NCBI GenBank assembly: GCA_045806105.1
Contig: JBJMJY010000104.1
Span: forward strand, 1-35,801
From: AC-32 sp045806105
GTDB lineage: Bacteria; Actinomycetota; Thermoleophilia; Gaiellales; Gaiellaceae
Reading direction: 5' to 3'
Length of the DNA: 35,801 nucleotides
Numbering within the stretch: position 1 is the first letter of the stretch; the number at the start of each line of letters is the position of its first letter. Positions 7,861 to 15,773 of this stretch are shown piece after piece. The translations under genes and the position numbers were made by a program. Under the pieces are notes generated by a model that did no database searches, was not told the DNA's origin, and saw nothing but the letters and a program-made list of their open reading frames with translations.

Positions 7861-9069
7861 GTGTCCGTCGGAACCGCGTTCTATCCCCGCGCCGCGCCGC
7901 TCAATCGCAAGCTCCAGTGGCGGGAGTGGTCGGGCTACCTCGCTGCGAGCGCCTACCACCACTCCCACGAGATCGAGTACAACGCCATCCGCGAGGCGGC
8001 CGCGCTCATCGATGTCTCTCCGCTCTACAAGTACCTCGTCTCCGGTCCGGACGCGAAGCGGCTCGTCGACCGGGTTATCACGCGCGACGCCAACAAGCTC
8101 GCCGTCGGCCGCGTCTACTACACGTCCTGGTGCAACGAGGACGGCCGCGTCGTGGACGACGGGACCGTCGCTCGCCTGGACGAGCGGACCTACCGCTGGA
8201 CGGCCGCCGATCCATCGCTGCGCTGGTTCCGGATGAACGCCCGCGGCCTGGACGTCGAGATCGAGGACGTGAGTGAGCGCGTCGCTGCGCTGGCGGTGCA
8301 AGGCCCGCTGAGCCGCGACGTGCTCGAAGCGGCGACCGAGACGGCGTGGGGGGACCTCAAGTACTTCGGCCGGCGCGCCGCGCAGGTCGGGCGGATACCG
8401 GTCGACGTCTCCCGAACCGGCTACACCGGCGACCTCGGCTACGAGGTGTGGGTCGAGGCCGACGACGCGGTGGAGATGTGGGACGCGTTCGTGCGAGCCG
8501 GACACCCCTACGGCGTCACCCCCGCCGGGATGCTCGCGCTCGACGTCACCCGGATCGAGGCGGGACTGATCCTGATCGAGGTCGACTTCGACTCGGTGCG
8601 GCGAGCGCTGATCCCCGAGCAGTCGTTCTCGCCCTTCGAGCTGGGCGTCCTCGGCCGCTTCGTCGACTTCGAGAAGCCGGCGGATTTCGTCGGTCGTCGA
8701 GCCCTCGAGCGAGAGCAGAAGCATGGCGGGCCTCCGCGGAGGCTCGTCGGGCTGGAGCTCGACTGGGAGCCCCTGGAGGAGCTGTACCGGGCGAAGGGGC
8801 TGACACCGATGTTCGACCCCGCACCCTCGCGCGCGCCCGTGCCTGTGTACGCGCGGCGCCGCCAGATCGGCAAGGCGACCAGCACGTCGTGGAGCCCGGT
8901 CCTGAAGAAGATGGTTGCCCTGGCGTCGGTCGAGGCGGCTCAGAGTGGGCCCGGGACGAGGATCGAGGTCGAGTGGACGGTGGAAGCGCGGCGCAGCCGG
9001 GTGCCGGCGACCGTTGTCGAGCTCCCGTTCTTCAACCCGTCGCGCAAGACGGCGACGGTCGCTGATTGA
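7861..9069 (+). CDS. GcvT-family aminomethyltransferase-like protein
   Basis: A 402-residue protein of the GcvT/DmdA/sarcosine-dehydrogenase C-terminal superfamily, folate-dependent one-carbon transferases. Visible motifs are CNEDGRVVDDGTVARL (with the Asp region that contacts folate in GcvT), YTGDLGYEVWV and LALDVTRIEAGL, followed by a C-terminal barrel. It is not in a glycine-cleavage operon: no gcvH or gcvP is nearby, and the neighbours are two PYROXD2-like flavoproteins transcribed away from it. A demethylase of an N- or S-methyl compound, passing the methyl group to tetrahydrofolate, fits better than classical GcvT, but this is inference. I chose GTG 7861 because family similarity begins right after it; the longer open frame upstream overlaps the divergent gene. 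Confidence 0.82.
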   Translation: MSVGTAFYPRAAPLNRKLQWREWSGYLAASAYHHSHEIEYNAIREAAALIDVSPLYKYLVSGPDAKRLVDRVITRDANKLAVGRVYYTSWCNEDGRVVDDGTVARLDERTYRWTAADPSLRWFRMNARGLDVEIEDVSERVAALAVQGPLSRDVLEAATETAWGDLKYFGRRAAQVGRIPVDVSRTGYTGDLGYEVWVEADDAVEMWDAFVRAGHPYGVTPAGMLALDVTRIEAGLILIEVDFDSVRRALIPEQSFSPFELGVLGRFVDFEKPADFVGRRALEREQKHGGPPRRLVGLELDWEPLEELYRAKGLTPMFDPAPSRAPVPVYARRRQIGKATSTSWSPVLKKMVALASVEAAQSGPGTRIEVEWTVEARRSRVPATVVELPFFNPSRKTATVAD

Positions 9070-9320
9070 GTACCGCCGAAGCCTCCGCGCAGGCGGTTGC
9101 GCTCGCCGCGCTTCGCCGGCTCGCTCAGGGCTGCGTATCGCTGCCGCTTCGGGCGGGCGCAGAAGACGTGGAGTCCGCAATCCGGCGTACGACCTGCTCG
9201 ACACGACCTCGACCGTCGAGCGAAACCACTTCTGTAGCGCTGGGGCACAACGCCTCGCTAGAGCGCTCGCGGCCGACGCCGGGATGACGTTTTAGCCCTC
9301 CGCCGTTGCAAGTCCGTGAG
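9070..9320. other. Intergenic region, no gene recognised
   Basis: About 250 bases between the GcvT-family gene and the GFA-fold gene. A short frame beginning at the TTG that overlaps the upstream stop (9066-9287) has the biased composition of a chance frame and no motif. I found no tRNA-like cloverleaf, no strong terminator and no clear promoter. Confidence 0.4.
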
Positions 9321-9812
9321 ATGAGCGCGCGCGAAGGTGGCTGTGCCTGCGGAGCCGTTCGCTACCGGCTGGAGTCCGAGCCGATGTTCGTGCACTGCTG
9401 CCACTGTCTGAACTGCCAGCGCCAGACCGGCAGCGCGTTCGTGATCAACCTCCTGATCGAGGCCGACCGCGTGGAGCTGCTCGCCGGCGAGCCGCAGCCG
9501 GTCGACGTTCCGCGCGACGACGGCAGCGCGCAGCGGATCTACCGCTGCCCCGACTGCCAGGTGGCGGTCTTCAGCGAGTACGGGCGGCCCGAGGTGCGCT
9601 TCGTCCGGGGCGGGACGCTCGACGATCCTTCGAGCGTCCCGCCGGACGTCCACATCTACACGAGGTCGAAGCTGCCGTGGGTCGCGCTGCCGGACTCGGT
9701 GCCGGCGGTCGAGGTCTACTACGACTCGAAGAAGCTTTGGCCGGCCGAAAGCCTCGAGCGGCTGCACGCGGTCATGGCGCGCTCGGGTCGAGGTGGTACG
9801 GGAACCGCGTGA
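9321..9812 (+). CDS. GFA/CENP-V-fold zinc protein
   Basis: A 163-residue protein of the glutathione-dependent formaldehyde-activating (GFA) family. The zinc ligands are visible: CACGAVRY (C8, C10), HCCHCLNCQRQTGS (C27, C29, C32) and RCPDCQV. Family members bind one or two zinc ions; some act on S-hydroxymethyl thiols, most are uncharacterised. I chose ATG 9321 because similarity starts with MSAREGGCACG; an in-frame TTG at 9306 would add five residues. The gene converges on the M24 peptidase and the two coding ends overlap by 41 bases. The GcvT-like gene upstream invites a one-carbon/formaldehyde link, but no sequence evidence proves it. Confidence 0.85.
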   Translation: MSAREGGCACGAVRYRLESEPMFVHCCHCLNCQRQTGSAFVINLLIEADRVELLAGEPQPVDVPRDDGSAQRIYRCPDCQVAVFSEYGRPEVRFVRGGTLDDPSSVPPDVHIYTRSKLPWVALPDSVPAVEVYYDSKKLWPAESLERLHAVMARSGRGGTGTA

Positions 9813-10929
9813 GCACCTCGTGGCCGTCCTCGGTCACGAGCACGAGATCCTCGAACGTCACACCGCCGATCCCGTTGCGCCACAGGCCGGGCTCGATCGC
9901 GACCACGTCACCGGCGACCAGGGGGTCGTGGCCTGCGAGCCCGAGCGGCGGCGCCTCGTGCACCTCGAGCCCGACGCCGTGGCCCAGCGAGTAAAGGAAG
10001 CCCTCCTCCTCGTCGGCGCCTGACGTCCGCTGGGTCGGCCAGCCGGCGGCCTCGAACCGGTCGCACACGCCGTCGAAGAGCTCGCGGCCGGTGATGCCGG
10101 GCCGTGCGGTGGCGACCGCCTGCTCGAGCGTCTCGCGGGCGAGCCGCGTCTGTTCGGCGATCGTCTCGGCGTGCTCCGGCGCGGGCTCGCCGACGACGAA
10201 GGTCCGCGCCATGTCCGCCCAGCAGGCGCTCTCCTCGTGACGGGGCCAGAGGTCGACGTGGATGGGCAGCCCGGCGGGGAGCGGCCCGCTCCCGGGCTCG
10301 TGCCCGCCGCCCTGCCAGACCGACGCCACGATCACGTCCGGCGGGCAGGGCGCCCCGTGTTCGGCGCAGGCCTCGCGCAGCGCGGCCCGGACCTCCTCGG
10401 CCCGGAGCGGCTCGCCGTCGACCTCGAGCCGGGCGCCCTCGCCGGGCTCGGCGCGCGCGAGCAGCGCGGCGGCCGCGGCCATTCCGGCCTCGGCGGCGCG
10501 CACCGCGGCGCGGATGCCCTCGAGCTCCGCGGCGCTCTTCGCCCGGCGGCGTAGCTCGACCGCCGAGTCGTCGACCGTCAGGACCACGCCGTCGGCGCGC
10601 AGCCGGTCGCCGAGCCCGAGCGGGAAGTCCCCCGGGACGGCCGCCTCGCCCAGGCCGATCTGCCGCACCGCGCGCGCCTCGATCTCCCGCGCCGCCTCGG
10701 GAAAGCTCATTCCGCCCGACACGAGCTCCCGGTAGCCGAGCTCGATGTAGTCGAGCACCTCGACCTCGCCGAGTGCGCGCTTCACCCGCTCGCTCTCGAG
10801 GTGAGTCGTCAGCACGTAGCGCCGCCCGTCAACCTCCGCGAACAGGAGTGGATCGATGATCGCGAGCGGGATCTCGTGCCGCATCGCGGCGGAGCGCTCC
10901 GTGTTGCCGTAAAGGAGCAGCGCGCCCAT
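9772..10929 (-). CDS. M24-family metallopeptidase (Xaa-Pro aminopeptidase-like)
   Basis: A 385-residue protein with a creatinase-like N-terminal domain (about 1-150) and a pita-bread M24 catalytic domain. All five metal ligands can be seen in order: Asp in HVDLWPR, Asp in CWADMARTF, His in SLGHGVGLEVHEAP, Glu in AIEPGLW and Glu in TFEDLVLV. It should therefore be an active two-metal peptidase that removes N-terminal residues from proline-containing or other peptides in the cytoplasm. It starts at ATG 10929, divergent from the small membrane protein gene at 11018, and its 3' end overlaps the GFA-fold gene. Specificity (Xaa-Pro, Pro-Xaa or a non-peptide substrate as in creatinase) cannot be told. 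Confidence 0.88.
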   Translation of the reverse strand: MGALLLYGNTERSAAMRHEIPLAIIDPLLFAEVDGRRYVLTTHLESERVKRALGEVEVLDYIELGYRELVSGGMSFPEAAREIEARAVRQIGLGEAAVPGDFPLGLGDRLRADGVVLTVDDSAVELRRRAKSAAELEGIRAAVRAAEAGMAAAAALLARAEPGEGARLEVDGEPLRAEEVRAALREACAEHGAPCPPDVIVASVWQGGGHEPGSGPLPAGLPIHVDLWPRHEESACWADMARTFVVGEPAPEHAETIAEQTRLARETLEQAVATARPGITGRELFDGVCDRFEAAGWPTQRTSGADEEEGFLYSLGHGVGLEVHEAPPLGLAGHDPLVAGDVVAIEPGLWRNGIGGVTFEDLVLVTEDGHEVLTRFPYHLDPSAP

Positions 10930-11017
10930 CGCCCGAGCCTAGCTCGTTGGCGCGAGAGGAAAGGCGGCGGGGAAAGCGAACCGGGAGCGAACGCTGGTGC
11001 CTGAAAGGAGCGCAAGT

Positions 11018-11416
11018 ATGGCAACGTCGGAACGCTGGTCCGGCTGGATCTCGTTCGCCGGCCTGATGATCATCATCGTCGGCGGGCTGGACTTCTTCCA
11101 AGGTCTGATCGCGGTGATCCGCGACGACTACTACGTGCTGACCCCGAACCAGATCGTGGTCTTCGACCTCACCACGTGGGGGTGGATCATGATCATCTGG
11201 GGGATCGTGCTCCTCCTCGCGGGCTTCGGACTCCTCTCCGGGGCTTCGTGGGCCCGCTGGTTCGCGATCGTCGTCGGCAGCCTCAACCTGATCGCGCAGC
11301 TTGGGTTCGTCGGCAGCGCGCAGTACCCGCTGTGGGCGCTCACCGCGATGGCGCTCACCGTCGTCGTGCTGTACGCGCTGATCGTCCGCTGGAACGACGC
11401 GATGCGGGCGGCATAG
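11018..11416 (+). CDS. Small four-helix membrane protein (DUF7144-like)
   Basis: A 132-residue integral membrane protein. Four hydrophobic helices can be placed at roughly 10-32, 55-78, 82-102 and 105-125, linked by short loops (RDDYYVLTPNQ; SGASWARW). The combination of an FFQG segment after helix 1, a W-rich helix 2 and GASWARWFA resembles a family I recall as DUF7144 in actinobacteria, with no known function. ATG 11018 has GAAAGGAG seven bases upstream; an in-frame GTG at 10997 is less likely. It is divergent from the M24 peptidase and is followed by a strong hairpin at 11430-11453. Confidence 0.8.
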   Translation: MATSERWSGWISFAGLMIIIVGGLDFFQGLIAVIRDDYYVLTPNQIVVFDLTTWGWIMIIWGIVLLLAGFGLLSGASWARWFAIVVGSLNLIAQLGFVGSAQYPLWALTAMALTVVVLYALIVRWNDAMRAA

Positions 11417-11429
11417 GGACGTTCCCACG

Positions 11430-11453
11430 GGGGCGCCGTGCGCGCGGCGCCCC
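11430..11453. terminator. Bidirectional terminator-like hairpin
   Basis: A perfect 9-base stem, GGGGCGCCG with CGGCGCCCC, and a six-base loop. It lies in the 44-base gap between the converging membrane-protein gene (ends 11416) and hydrolase-glycosyltransferase gene (ends 11461). There is no T-tract, so termination efficiency is uncertain. Confidence 0.6.
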
Positions 11454-11460
11454 ACCCCTC

Positions 11461-13581
11461 TCAGAGCAGCTCGGCGATCAGAGACGCGGCCCGCGCCGCG
11501 CCGTCGGTCTCGACCGGGCGGTACTCGACCTCGCGGCCGATCTCCTCGGCGATCGCGGCGGCGATCTCGGAGGGGCCGTCGGTCTCGAAGTCCATGCAGC
11601 GGCCGGCGCCGTAGCGCTCGAGCCGGTGGCGCACGTGGAAGTTCTGCTCGAAGTGGTGGCGCAGGGGGAAGTAGAGGAACGGCCGCCGCGCCGCGGTCAG
11701 CTCCATCGAGGTCGTCAGGCCGCCCTGCACGACCGCGAGGTCACACGCGGCGAGGTGGCGGTAGAGCTCGTGCACGTACGGCCGCACCTCGAGGCCGTCG
11801 TGCTGCGGCAGGCTCGCCGGGTCGATCCGCGGGCCTGCGACGACGACCATGCGCAGGTCGGGGACGCGCTCCTTCGCCTCCGGGAACGACGCGATCACGC
11901 GCCGCAGCAGGTCGCCGCCGACGCCCGAGCCACCGACCGTGACGATGCAGACGCGCTCGTCGTCGCGGTAGCCGAGCAGCTCGCGGTCGCCGAGCACCCG
12001 AGGATCGAACCCGGTGACGTAGCCGGCGAAGTCGTAGTGCTGCTCCGTCCAGTCGCGGATCTGCGGCAGGCCCGGCCCGAACGCCTCCGGCACGACGTCG
12101 TCCGCGTTGCCGACGAAGACCGCCCGGTCGCGCAGCCGCGGGAAACGGCCGATGTGCTCGATCATCTCGGCGTTGTAGTCGGCGGTGAGGAACGACTCGT
12201 GGGCGCCGCCGTCCGCCATCGGCAGCCAGCCGACGAAGTCGGTCAGCCAGACGTACGCCGCGCGCTTCAGCTCCGGGTTCTCGTGTAGGTAGTAGTCGAG
12301 CTCCCAGGCCTCGTCGCCGATCCAGAGGTCGTACGGCTCGTCCCGCACGAGGTCGTCGAAGACCATGAAGTTCGCCAGCAGGATCTCGTCCATTCGGCGG
12401 ATCGCCTGGAAGCAGTGCAGGTTGTGCTCGGCCGACTCGCTCTCGATGTGGCCAGACTCGTTGGCGAGGAGTGCGCTGGCGGGGTGGATCCGCTCGCCAC
12501 GCGCCTCGAGCACCGCCGTGACCGGGTGCTGGGCGAGCCAGTCGATCTCGAGGTCGGGGTGGACCTTGCGCAGCTCGTCCGCGATCGCGGCATCCCGCTG
12601 CGCGTGGCCGAGACCGATCGGCGAGGAGACGTAGAGCGCCCGCTTGCGGCGCGACTTGCCCCGCGTCCAGCGCGCCGGCGGCTTCGGCGGCACGACGAAG
12701 TCGCGGACGAGGAGGTTGACCTTGACCGGATCGCGAATGTGGGGCGCGTGCCCCGATCCTTCGAGCACGACGAGCGCGCCGCCCGTCTGCTCTGCGAACG
12801 CCGCCCCGCGCGCGACGGACGTGATCGCATCGTGCTCACCATGGATCACGAGCACCGGGCAGCGAACACGGCGGCAGAGCGCCTGTGACTCTTCCGGGGT
12901 CAGGCCCGGGGCCTCCATCGTCGCGAGCATGACCTCGGCGTCCGTCTCGAGGCCCCAGCCGACGGCATCCTCGATCGGCTTCGTCGAGTGCGGCTCCGTG
13001 AACATCTTCGCGATGAAGAACTCGACCCAATCGCGGTAGTCACGCAGCCAGTGGTAGCGGTTGTGCTTGGCCCAGCCTTCGGCCGTGTCGTACTCGGTGT
13101 CGAAGTCGTAGACGGTGCGCTCCGGAAGCGGCACGCCCCCGCCGGGGAAGCTCGGTCCGATGAAGACGGCGCCGTCGACGCGCTCCGGATGCTCGGCCGC
13201 CAGGAGCAGGCCGCGCTCCGCGCCGAGCGAGAAGCCGATGAGCACGGCGCTTTCCGTGCTCGTCGCGTCCAGCACGGCGAGCGCATCGGCCGCGAACTCC
13301 CGCTCGCCGTAGGCCTCGCCGCCCGCGGGGCGGTCGGAGCGCCCGTTTCCCCGTCCGTCGAAGGTGACCACCCGGCAGTGCCGCGCCAGGTACGGGATCT
13401 GCATCTTCCAGTGCCGCGAGTGGACGAGCGACCAGGTCGGCAGGAGGAGCATCGTCATCTCGCCCGAGCCGTAGACCTCGTAGTAGACGCGGATGCCGTC
13501 CCGCTCGACGAAACCGGACTCGTCGGGGTAGCGCGCCCGCGTCTGCTCGCGGCCGGCGGCCGTCGTCAGCTCGACAGCCAT
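11461..13581 (-). CDS. Alpha/beta-hydrolase fused to a UGT/MurG-like glycosyltransferase
   Basis: A 706-residue two-domain protein. Residues about 20-300 form an alpha/beta-hydrolase with a visible triad: nucleophile S118 in GFSLG, D251 in HGEHD, H278 in GSGHAPH. Residues about 315-706 form a GT-B-fold glycosyltransferase: the N-terminal RALYVSSPIGLGHAQRD segment, a VGGSGVGGDLLRR loop, and the C-terminal donor-site region VVQGGLTTSMELTAARRPF with a PLRHHFEQNFHVRHRLE tail as in UGT/MGT enzymes. ATG 13581 lies 16 bases inside the TetR gene, so the two are translationally linked. The longer open frame upstream is a TetR shadow. Nearby methyltransferase and TetR genes suggest small-molecule modification or detoxification. 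Substrates unknown. Confidence 0.88.
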   Translation of the reverse strand: MAVELTTAAGREQTRARYPDESGFVERDGIRVYYEVYGSGEMTMLLLPTWSLVHSRHWKMQIPYLARHCRVVTFDGRGNGRSDRPAGGEAYGEREFAADALAVLDATSTESAVLIGFSLGAERGLLLAAEHPERVDGAVFIGPSFPGGGVPLPERTVYDFDTEYDTAEGWAKHNRYHWLRDYRDWVEFFIAKMFTEPHSTKPIEDAVGWGLETDAEVMLATMEAPGLTPEESQALCRRVRCPVLVIHGEHDAITSVARGAAFAEQTGGALVVLEGSGHAPHIRDPVKVNLLVRDFVVPPKPPARWTRGKSRRKRALYVSSPIGLGHAQRDAAIADELRKVHPDLEIDWLAQHPVTAVLEARGERIHPASALLANESGHIESESAEHNLHCFQAIRRMDEILLANFMVFDDLVRDEPYDLWIGDEAWELDYYLHENPELKRAAYVWLTDFVGWLPMADGGAHESFLTADYNAEMIEHIGRFPRLRDRAVFVGNADDVVPEAFGPGLPQIRDWTEQHYDFAGYVTGFDPRVLGDRELLGYRDDERVCIVTVGGSGVGGDLLRRVIASFPEAKERVPDLRMVVVAGPRIDPASLPQHDGLEVRPYVHELYRHLAACDLAVVQGGLTTSMELTAARRPFLYFPLRHHFEQNFHVRHRLERYGAGRCMDFETDGPSEIAAAIAEEIGREVEYRPVETDGAARAASLIAELL

Positions 13582-14150
13582 CCGTCGATCCACTCGAGCA
13601 GGGCGTCGTGGCCGGCCTCGATGCCGCCTAGGCGCTCGACGATGATCCCCAGGTTGAACGTCATCACGAGCGAGACCAGCGCGTCGAGCGGGATCGGCAT
13701 CCCCAGCTCGCGATGCGGCTCCGCGAATGCCTCCGTCAACAGCGCTCGCCACTCGTCGTTCACGCGGGCCAGCCGTCCGCGCAGGTCCTCGTTGTTCCAG
13801 GCGAGCGCCTGCAGCTCGAGCCAGACCTTCTCGTACGCGACGTCTTCGCTGACGAGGTAGCGCATCGCCGTCCGCCACTTCTCGGCGAACGGGAGATCGG
13901 AGGCGTAGAGCTCGCGCTGCCTCCCGATCAGCCGCTCGGTGAAACGCTCCAGCGCCCGGACGAGCAGGTTCTCGACCGAGCCGAAGTAGTAGTGGACGAG
14001 GCCGTGGTTGACGCCCGCCTCCTCGGCGACGCGGCGCGTCGTGATGCCGGCGTGGCCGGCCTCGGCCAGCAGCCGCTCCGCGGCGTCGAGGAGCGCCTCC
14101 TCCGCCGCGGAGCGGGCCGACGTCTTCTGGGCCGGCTCGGTCACCCGCAC
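13566..14150 (-). CDS. TetR-family transcriptional regulator
   Basis: A 194-residue TetR repressor. The N-terminal helix-turn-helix is clear: ALLDAAERLLAEAGHAGITTRRVAEEAGVNHGLVHYYF (about 15-52), with the family's YYF ending. The C-terminal ligand domain is all helical. Two GTG starts are possible, 14150 and 14144. I took 14150 because of its spacing to GCGAGG; it falls just after the TGA of the methyltransferase (14152-14154). The 3' end overlaps the hydrolase-glycosyltransferase start. Three palindromes of one type, CTTAGTC-N4-GACTAAG or near matches, lie before the methyltransferase and NTF2-like genes and are the probable operators, so it should control its own operon and the gene before it. 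Confidence 0.88.
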   Translation of the reverse strand: MRVTEPAQKTSARSAAEEALLDAAERLLAEAGHAGITTRRVAEEAGVNHGLVHYYFGSVENLLVRALERFTERLIGRQRELYASDLPFAEKWRTAMRYLVSEDVAYEKVWLELQALAWNNEDLRGRLARVNDEWRALLTEAFAEPHRELGMPIPLDALVSLVMTFNLGIIVERLGGIEAGHDALLEWIDGWLSS

Positions 14151-14151
14151 A

Positions 14152-15228
14152 TCATGGCCTCGCCTCGAAGACGAAGTTGAACGGCGTCTCCGCAACGCGG
14201 CGGAACTGCCTGATGCCGCCGGTCTCGACGACCTCGCGGATGCGGGCCTCGCCGGCCTGGGCGCCCAGCGCGAGCCCGACCTCCTGTGACAGCGACGCGG
14301 GCGTGCAGAGCAGGGTCGAGAACCCGTAGTACGCGCGCCCGACCGGGTTGAGGTTGTCCTCGACGCGGTCGCCGGCTGCGGGCTCGACGATCATCCATGT
14401 CCCGTCGCGCGCGAGCGTGCTGCGGACATGGCGCGCGGCTCCGACCGGGTCGCCCATGTCGTGCAGGCAGTCGAACATCGTCACCAGGTCGAAGCCCTCG
14501 CCCGGGTAGCCGGCCGCCGGCGCGACCTCGAAGCTGACCCGGTCGGCCACGCCGGCCGCCTCCGCCCGCGCGCGCGCCGTCGCGATCGAGCCCTCGTGGT
14601 AGTCGGAGCCGACGAAGGTCGAGTTCGGAAACGCCGTCGCCATCAGCACCGTCGAGGCACCGTGGCCACAGCCGACGTCCGCGACGCGCGCGCCGCGCTC
14701 GAGTTTCTCGACGACGCCGTCCAGGGCCGGCAGCCAGGTCCCGACGAGGTTCGCGTGGTAGCCGGGCCGGAAGAAGCGCTCGCAACCCTCGAGCACGTCG
14801 TGGCCGTGGTCGCCCCAGCCGAAGCCTCCGCCGTTTCGTGCCGCCTCGGTGATGTGCTCGTAGTCCGTCACCGAGCCGAGCGCGAGCTGGAAGAAGCCGG
14901 GCAGGTACGCCGGGCTCGACTCGTCGGTGAGCGCGACCGCGTGCTCGGGCGGCAGCGCGTAGAGCCCGGTCGCGGCGTCGTACTCGACGTAGCTGCCGGC
15001 GGCCTGCGCGTTGAGCCACTCGCGCACGTAGCGCTCCGCGGTGCCGGTGCGCTCCGCCAGCTGGGCGGGGGCGAGCGGGCCGGCCTCGGCGAGCGCGCGG
15101 TAGAGGCCGAGACGGTCGCCCATCACGACGAGCGCCGCGTTCAGCGTCGCGCCCACCTCGTCGACCGCCTTGAAGACGAACTGCTCGAGCTTCTGCCCGT
15201 CGATTGGGGGCGCTGCAACGGTTGCCAT
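14152..15228 (-). CDS. Class I SAM-dependent methyltransferase (Rv2258c-like)
   Basis: A 358-residue methyltransferase. The N-terminal part (about 15-110) is a winged-helix dimerisation-like domain (GLYRALAEAGPLAPAQLAERTG...YVREWLNAQAAG). The catalytic domain follows, with SAM motif I VADVGCGHGAST, the acidic end of strand 2 in FVGSDYH, and motif DLVTMFDCLHDMGDP. The layout resembles mycobacterial Rv2258c and plant-type O-methyltransferases; the acceptor is unknown. ATG 15228 has GAGGAGGG just upstream. Two overlapping near-palindromes at 15243-15273 lie immediately before that ribosome site. The stop overlaps the TetR start region. Confidence 0.88.
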   Translation of the reverse strand: MATVAAPPIDGQKLEQFVFKAVDEVGATLNAALVVMGDRLGLYRALAEAGPLAPAQLAERTGTAERYVREWLNAQAAGSYVEYDAATGLYALPPEHAVALTDESSPAYLPGFFQLALGSVTDYEHITEAARNGGGFGWGDHGHDVLEGCERFFRPGYHANLVGTWLPALDGVVEKLERGARVADVGCGHGASTVLMATAFPNSTFVGSDYHEGSIATARARAEAAGVADRVSFEVAPAAGYPGEGFDLVTMFDCLHDMGDPVGAARHVRSTLARDGTWMIVEPAAGDRVEDNLNPVGRAYYGFSTLLCTPASLSQEVGLALGAQAGEARIREVVETGGIRQFRRVAETPFNFVFEARP

Positions 15229-15242
15229 AGTTCCCTCCTCGT

Positions 15243-15273
15243 CTTAGTCATACGACTTAGTCATTTGACCAAG
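15243..15273. promoter_or_regulatory. Tandem overlapping operators before the methyltransferase gene
   Basis: Two 18-base near-palindromes share five bases. Site 1 (15243-15260) is CTTAGTC-ATAC-GACTTAG, one mismatch from perfect symmetry. Site 2 (15256-15273) is CTTAGTC-ATTT-GACCAAG, also one mismatch. Their centres are 13 bases apart. They match the perfect site at 15663-15680 and sit about 15 bases upstream of the methyltransferase start codon. Binding of the TetR protein encoded in this operon is inferred. Confidence 0.75.
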
Positions 15274-15301
15274 ACCGAAGGGAGAAGTCAAGCGTGACGC
15301 G

Positions 15302-15652
15302 TCACATCGCCTGCCAGAGCGCGTTCGCGATCTTCCAGCCGCTCCTCGTGTGCACGAGCTGGAGGTACTCGTAGTAGACCGCGGCGCGCACGGTGACGCT
15401 CGCGATCTCGACGCCGATGTCCTCGACCGTGATGTCGAGCCGGCGGTCGGCGGCGTCCACGCGGCCCGCGCCAGCGCGCGTCAGCTCGAGCATCCGCTCC
15501 TTCGTGGTGATGCCGAGTTCGTCGGCGGCGCGGCGCTTCACGAGGTCGGGATGGAGCGCGCGGTCCATCCGCTCGGCGTCGCCGTCGAACCAGCCCTCGA
15601 AGTAGTCGAGGGCTACCTGCGTGACCAGCTCGTGATCGGTTGCGATCGCCAT
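15302..15652 (-). CDS. NTF2-like protein (putative lumazine-binding/SnoaL-like)
   Basis: A 116-residue single-domain protein of the NTF2-like superfamily. The N-terminal helix pair HELVTQVALDYFEGWFDGDAERMDRALHPDLVKRR and the strand block VEDIGVEIASVTVRAAVYYEYLQLVHTRSGWKIANALWQ are typical. The ending closely resembles proteins annotated as putative lumazine-binding. Members bind or transform small hydrophobic ligands; no catalytic residue is clear. ATG 15652 has AAGGAGAGG upstream. It is transcribed towards the methyltransferase, 73 bases away, and has the same type of operator in its own promoter, so it belongs to the same regulon. Confidence 0.83.
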   Translation of the reverse strand: MAIATDHELVTQVALDYFEGWFDGDAERMDRALHPDLVKRRAADELGITTKERMLELTRAGAGRVDAADRRLDITVEDIGVEIASVTVRAAVYYEYLQLVHTRSGWKIANALWQAM

Positions 15653-15662
15653 TCGTCCTCTC

Positions 15663-15680
15663 CTTAGTCGAGTGACTAAG
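15663..15680. promoter_or_regulatory. Perfect palindromic operator before the NTF2-like gene
   Basis: CTTAGTC-GAGT-GACTAAG is perfectly symmetric over 18 bases and matches the two sites at 15243-15273. It begins a few bases downstream of a likely -10 element and overlaps the expected transcription start, a classic repressor position. The proposed ligand is the TetR protein at 13566-14150. Confidence 0.78.
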
Positions 15681-15681
15681 A

Positions 15682-15710
15682 GTTTGAGCGCGGCCTCGGG
15701 AAACTGTCAA
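15682..15710 (-). promoter_or_regulatory. Candidate promoter of the NTF2-like gene
   Basis: On the minus strand a consensus -35 box TTGACA lies at 15710-15705. After a 17-base spacer a weak -10 (TCAAAC) lies at 15687-15682. The palindromic operator follows at once. The -35 match is strong, the -10 match is poor. Confidence 0.5.
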
Positions 15711-15773
15711 GCGCGTGCCGATTGACCCGGATGGGCCAGACGCCGCGGGGCGCGCAGCCGCTTCCATCGGACG

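Noticed and set aside
7861..9069. Classical glycine cleavage T protein
   Set aside because: No gcvH or gcvP neighbour, and the context is two flavoproteins; kept as a GcvT-family protein only.
9066..9287. 73-codon plus-strand frame from a TTG overlapping the GcvT-like stop
   Set aside because: No ribosome site, no motif, and Arg/Ser-rich composition like other chance frames.
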